Below, one piece after another: positions 6,984 through 10,057 of a stretch of 10,057 nucleotides of DNA. The number at the start of each line of letters is the position of its first letter. Within the stretch, counting starts at the first letter, position 1. The notes under the pieces are model-generated. The model did no database searches. It had not been told where the DNA came from and worked only from the letters and a program-made list of their open reading frames with translations. Source of the stretch: Bifidobacteriaceae bacterium (GTDB taxonomy: Bacteria > Actinomycetota > Actinomycetes > Actinomycetales > WQXJ01); assembly GCA_031268115.1 (NCBI GenBank), contig JAIRXV010000464.1:1-10057 (forward strand). The letters run 5' to 3'. The position numbers and the translations under genes were made by a program.

Positions 6984-9900
6984 CTACTTGGAGGGCCGTT
7001 CGATCACGAGCGTGTACGTCCTGACCAGGTTGTTCTGGGCGATGACGCGCACCTTGACCGTTTTGGACGCGCCTGGAGCGAGCCTGACGGTGGCTTTGGT
7101 CGCGGATCGGTAGGTCCCGCCGGATTGCTTCACCTTGACCTTGGCCTTGGCGTCTGCAGGGGTCAGGCGCAGGGTGACTGTTCCCTTGGTGGCCGTGATC
7201 CTGTACCGGGTCTTGCCCGCGTTGAACTTCGGGACGAGTTTGCCCCCGGCCGCTTTCAGGGCCTTGAGCTTGGCGTTGGCCGAGAGCCTGGACGGCTGAG
7301 CGGAGTCGCTTCCCCAGTCGCTCACCGGTGGCGCCACCCCACCGGGCGCCACCCCACCGGGCGCACCCCCGCCCGGCGCACTGCCACCCGCCGCACCATC
7401 ACCCGGCGCGGCCGGCCCCGGAACCGCCACCGTCCGCTCTGGCCCCGGAACGCTCACCGTCCGCTCCGGCCCCGGAACCGTGGCGGTGGCGACCGGCGTC
7501 GGGACGGGCTCGGTCACCACGAGGCGCGCCGCCGCAGCCGAGGGCAGAAGCGTCGCACTACCCGGGTACTCAACGCTCACGGCATGACCCCCGACGCCCA
7601 GATCCTGGGGCAACGCGAAACTCGCCGTTCCACCTGGTGAGATGGATGCGGAACCGACCACGACACCATCGACCCCGATGGACACCGAACCGGTAGCCAG
7701 AGCACCGGAACCCGAACTCAACCCCAGAACGGTAGCGGTGACGGAGGCCGCCCCGCCTCGCGTGACGCTGCCCGCGGACAGCGCAACGACCGTGCGCGAT
7801 TCGATCACCGCTCGTGGCGCGCCGCAGGGGTCATCGGCGGTTTCAGGCTCAGGAGCCAGCGGCATGACGGTCCCGCCTGCCAGCACGACGGCATCGTCCT
7901 CCCGGATGGTGAGTGTGCCGAAGCTCATGGCTGTGGCCGCCCCCTGGATGGCGGTGGCCCCGACGGGATAGACGGCGGTGGCGGCGGCGGATGCGGTCCG
8001 GTTGCCGTCGATCGGTGCGTAGACCGTGGTGCAGACTTGCCCGGCGGGAATGGTGAACCGTTCCATGGTCGTGGCCTGTCCCGTGGCCTGGCCGGCGGTT
8101 GGGGCGCTGCCCGTGAGCAGGGTGTTCGTGGTGATCTCGAAGGATCCGCTGACCGGGTGGTCCGTCGGTTTGGACAGCCGGATCGCGAGGGGCGCGCTGC
8201 TGGGTCCCGCGCCTTCGTTGACGTACGTGCTGCCCATGGTCAGCAGGGGCAGCTCGGTCTGAACGGTCGCCTCGCCGAGCGCCGGGTCTGAGAACGCCAG
8301 ATCGGACAGGAACGCGGTGCCGGAGGCGACGGTTGGGACGAAATCGATCCGCCTGAGGTCGGTCAAGTCCACACCGGACAGCTCGCTCACCGGCACGTAG
8401 ACCTCGCGCAGGATCGTCTTGTGCAGGTTGGTCGAGCCCGAGACCGCGGTGGGGTTGTACGGCAGCGGGGTGAGCGCGGGGGAGTAGGCGGACGCGTCGA
8501 AACTTGCGGTCCCGCCGGCCGAATCCCGCAAGGTCACCGTGAGATCGACTGCGGCGGTGGCCAGCTCACCGGGCGCGGCCCGGAAGGTCAACGCCGTGCG
8601 CCCTGACACATCCCTGGCCGATGCCGGCACGTCCACCCGTAAGGCGCTTCCGTTGGCTGAGGTCCAGGAGTATTTCAGGACCGCCAACGACTGCGCGGAC
8701 CAGGCAAAACGCGATGGCGTCCAGTGTGGCCCCTGTGCCCTGCCGAGCGACGTGGCGCACAAGGGCGCCGCACTTTGGTACGGCGTGCCGGACATGCCAG
8801 AGCAGAACGCGATGGTTGAGGACCCGACTGGGCGGACGGCGCTGGTGGCGGTCTCAAACGAATTGACCAGAGTTGTGGACGATGCCGGCCCACTCGCCGT
8901 CGCTGTCACGTCGGCTTCCAGCGCGGTAAGTGAGGCCGTGGTCCCGCCCGAGCCGTCGAACAGCGGGAGGAACTGTTGTTCGCCGCCCACGGACAACCTG
9001 AACCACGCGGACATGAGGATGGCGCCCACCTGGTCTTGCTGGGCTGCGGTGAGGCGGGTGGACGTGTCCGCGACCGAGGCGTGGCCGCCGCAGATCGGGT
9101 TGGCGCCCTGACCGGTAGCACCGGATCCCCAATCGTCGGCGGTGCCGTACGCGAACCCTCCCGGGGTCCACACGGTGTTGAAGAAGTTGTGGTTGGCGCC
9201 GCCGAGTAGCACGGTTGATCGCAGCACCTCGTCGTGGAATCCGGTGGTCGAATCGTCCGCGTAATGCTGCCCCATCAGTGTGGTCACATCGCCGTCGCAA
9301 TAGGGCAGGACGGTCATCATGGGGATCTCGGGGATGGTGGCGCGGCCGTAGTCAACGGGCGCGAGGGGCAGCAGGGACGTAATCGCATACGGCTCCTGGC
9401 GGGTTTGGTTCATTTGGGCGGCGCGGGCTACACCTTCGCCGCCTCGCGAATGGCCCATGAGGCCGATGCCGGAGAAGTCCACCTTCCCGACGAGTGCCGC
9501 GCCCAGGTCTTCCACGGCCCCCGCGCTGGCCTCGGCGAGGAAGTCGAGGTGATCCAGGATCAGGCCACCGCGCGCGGTGGCGCCGTGATCGAAGGCGAGC
9601 TGGTTGTCGTTGGAGTTGACCGAGTTCGCCGAGATTGACGCCACGACATAGCCGTTGGAGGCAAGTGCCCGGCCGGTGGAGTCGTAGCCGAGGTAGCTCG
9701 GGATTTCGGTCTGGGACGGCAGGCAGGGGTAGCGAGCCGGGTTGGAACCGGAGCCGCCACACGAACTGTGGCGCCCGTGAAGCAAGACGACGAGTTTGCC
9801 GGGCTCGGGTGCATTCGATGGGTAATACACCTTGCCTCGGAATTCACCCTTGACGCCGCCGATGAACTCCAAGCCCACCGCTTGATCGCCCAAATCGTAG

Positions 9901-10057
9901 AGAAGTTCGACCACGTCGAACGGCCCCGGATCGGTCGGCTCCGGCACGAGGGTTGCGCCCGCGGCCAGGAGGCTCAGGGCCTGGAGGCTCGCGGCCTGGG
10001 TGGTGAGCGCTGGGTCGGCGGGCGGCGGCGTCGTCGGGGCTGGGCTGATGGGCTCTT
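6984..10057 (-). CDS. Large secreted multidomain alpha/beta hydrolase (5' partial)
   Basis: The frame runs off the right edge; the GTG at 9947 is in frame, but 36 more codons upstream (a Pro/Thr-rich stretch, then an Ala/Leu-rich one) read as protein, so the start and any signal peptide lie outside. Numbering from that GTG: an alpha/beta hydrolase domain (about 23-330) with VVLLHGRHSSC (53-63), nucleophile Ser167 in GHSRGG, acid Asp218 or Asp220 in YCDGDV, and His253 in GANHNFFN; a beta-rich region (about 340-560); a Calx-beta-like domain (about 561-690); an Ig-like domain of the Big_3 type (about 711-812); a Pro/Gly repeat linker (about 813-878); and a C-terminal cadherin-like beta-sandwich (about 885-985). 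Its eight cysteines fall as four near pairs (63/75, 217/286, 382/397, 639/708), consistent with disulfides outside the cell. Likely an extracellular or wall-associated esterase or depolymerase; no LPXTG anchor is seen and the substrate is unknown. Confidence 0.87.
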   Translation of the reverse strand, partial: EPISPAPTTPPPADPALTTQAASLQALSLLAAGATLVPEPTDPGPFDVVELLYDLGDQAVGLEFIGGVKGEFRGKVYYPSNAPEPGKLVVLLHGRHSSCGGSGSNPARYPCLPSQTEIPSYLGYDSTGRALASNGYVVASISANSVNSNDNQLAFDHGATARGGLILDHLDFLAEASAGAVEDLGAALVGKVDFSGIGLMGHSRGGEGVARAAQMNQTRQEPYAITSLLPLAPVDYGRATIPEIPMMTVLPYCDGDVTTLMGQHYADDSTTGFHDEVLRSTVLLGGANHNFFNTVWTPGGFAYGTADDWGSGATGQGANPICGGHASVADTSTRLTAAQQDQVGAILMSAWFRLSVGGEQQFLPLFDGSGGTTASLTALEADVTATASGPASSTTLVNSFETATSAVRPVGSSTIAFCSGMSGTPYQSAAPLCATSLGRAQGPHWTPSRFAWSAQSLAVLKYSWTSANGSALRVDVPASARDVSGRTALTFRAAPGELATAAVDLTVTLRDSAGGTASFDASAYSPALTPLPYNPTAVSGSTNLHKTILREVYVPVSELSGVDLTDLRRIDFVPTVASGTAFLSDLAFSDPALGEATVQTELPLLTMGSTYVNEGAGPSSAPLAIRLSKPTDHPVSGSFEITTNTLLTGSAPTAGQATGQATTMERFTIPAGQVCTTVYAPIDGNRTASAAATAVYPVGATAIQGAATAMSFGTLTIREDDAVVLAGGTVMPLAPEPETADDPCGAPRAVIESRTVVALSAGSVTRGGAASVTATVLGLSSGSGALATGSVSIGVDGVVVGSASISPGGTASFALPQDLGVGGHAVSVEYPGSATLLPSAAAARLVVTEPVPTPVATATVPGPERTVSVPGPERTVAVPGPAAPGDGAAGGSAPGGGAPGGVAPGGVAPPVSDWGSDSAQPSRLSANAKLKALKAAGGKLVPKFNAGKTRYRITATKGTVTLRLTPADAKAKVKVKQSGGTYRSATKATVRLAPGASKTVKVRVIAQNNLVRTYTLVIERPSK
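7326..7478 (-). repeat. In-frame tandem repeats coding a Pro/Gly linker
   Basis: Inside the hydrolase gene, a 27-base unit coding VPGPERTV plus one residue occurs twice, with a third partial copy (VPGPAAP), at about 7404-7478. Next to it, a 15-base unit coding GVAPG-like residues is repeated several times with variants (about 7326-7403). Both keep the reading frame. They form a flexible spacer between the Ig-like and the C-terminal cadherin-like domains, and such repeats can change copy number by slippage. Confidence 0.8.

Noticed and set aside
6948..7640. Plus-strand open frame antisense to the hydrolase 3' end
   Set aside because: Gly/Arg/His-rich composition produced by the antisense of Pro/Gly repeats; the minus strand encodes clear domains here.
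9945..9947. GTG as the true start of the hydrolase
   Set aside because: There would be no signal peptide, and at least 36 in-frame protein-like codons precede it to the window edge.

Overview
The window is GC-rich throughout, with strong G/C preference at third codon positions and several GTG/TTG start codons. Together with the protein families present (a secreted multidomain hydrolase ending in a cadherin-like beta-sandwich, a garK-type glycerate kinase, a Phd-like antitoxin remnant) this points to an actinobacterium (Actinomycetota). Genus and family cannot be resolved from sequence alone. No rRNA, tRNA, CRISPR array or recognisable insertion sequence was seen.

Left part (3-5132, + strand): three genes in a row that look like one transcription unit. 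The first, cut by the left edge, is an unrecognised protein built from about 110-residue repeats and ending in a two-helix membrane hairpin. The second is a 907-residue TPR-CHAT protein: seven 40-residue TPR-like repeats, a linker, then a CHAT caspase-like protease domain with a visible His/Cys dyad. The third is a 309-residue cytosolic protein with loose resemblance to the DUF1444/YtpQ layout. A TPR-CHAT protease beside a repeat protein with a membrane module and a small conserved-looking partner is the most interesting part of the window. TPR-CHAT proteases elsewhere act as regulated proteases with a dedicated neighbouring substrate (for example Csx29/Csx30 and CHAT-type proteases beside bacterial gasdermins), so this cassette is a candidate protease-controlled stress, cell-death or immune module. 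That function is inference.

Middle part (5141-6983): a complete glycerate kinase on the minus strand, ending 8 bases from the end of the third cassette gene (convergent). Upstream of it lie two damaged-looking fragments, head to head: a Phd/YefM-like antitoxin without its N-terminus (minus) and a plus-strand fragment whose open frame lacks a credible start and runs into the antisense of the next gene. They meet at about 6600-6615, which looks like a deletion or rearrangement scar.

Right part (6984-10057, - strand): one very large gene, cut by the right edge, for a secreted alpha/beta hydrolase with a Ser-Asp-His triad, followed by several beta-sandwich domains, a Pro/Gly-rich repeat linker and a C-terminal cadherin-like domain. 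It is probably a cell-surface or extracellular esterase or depolymerase whose substrate cannot be named.
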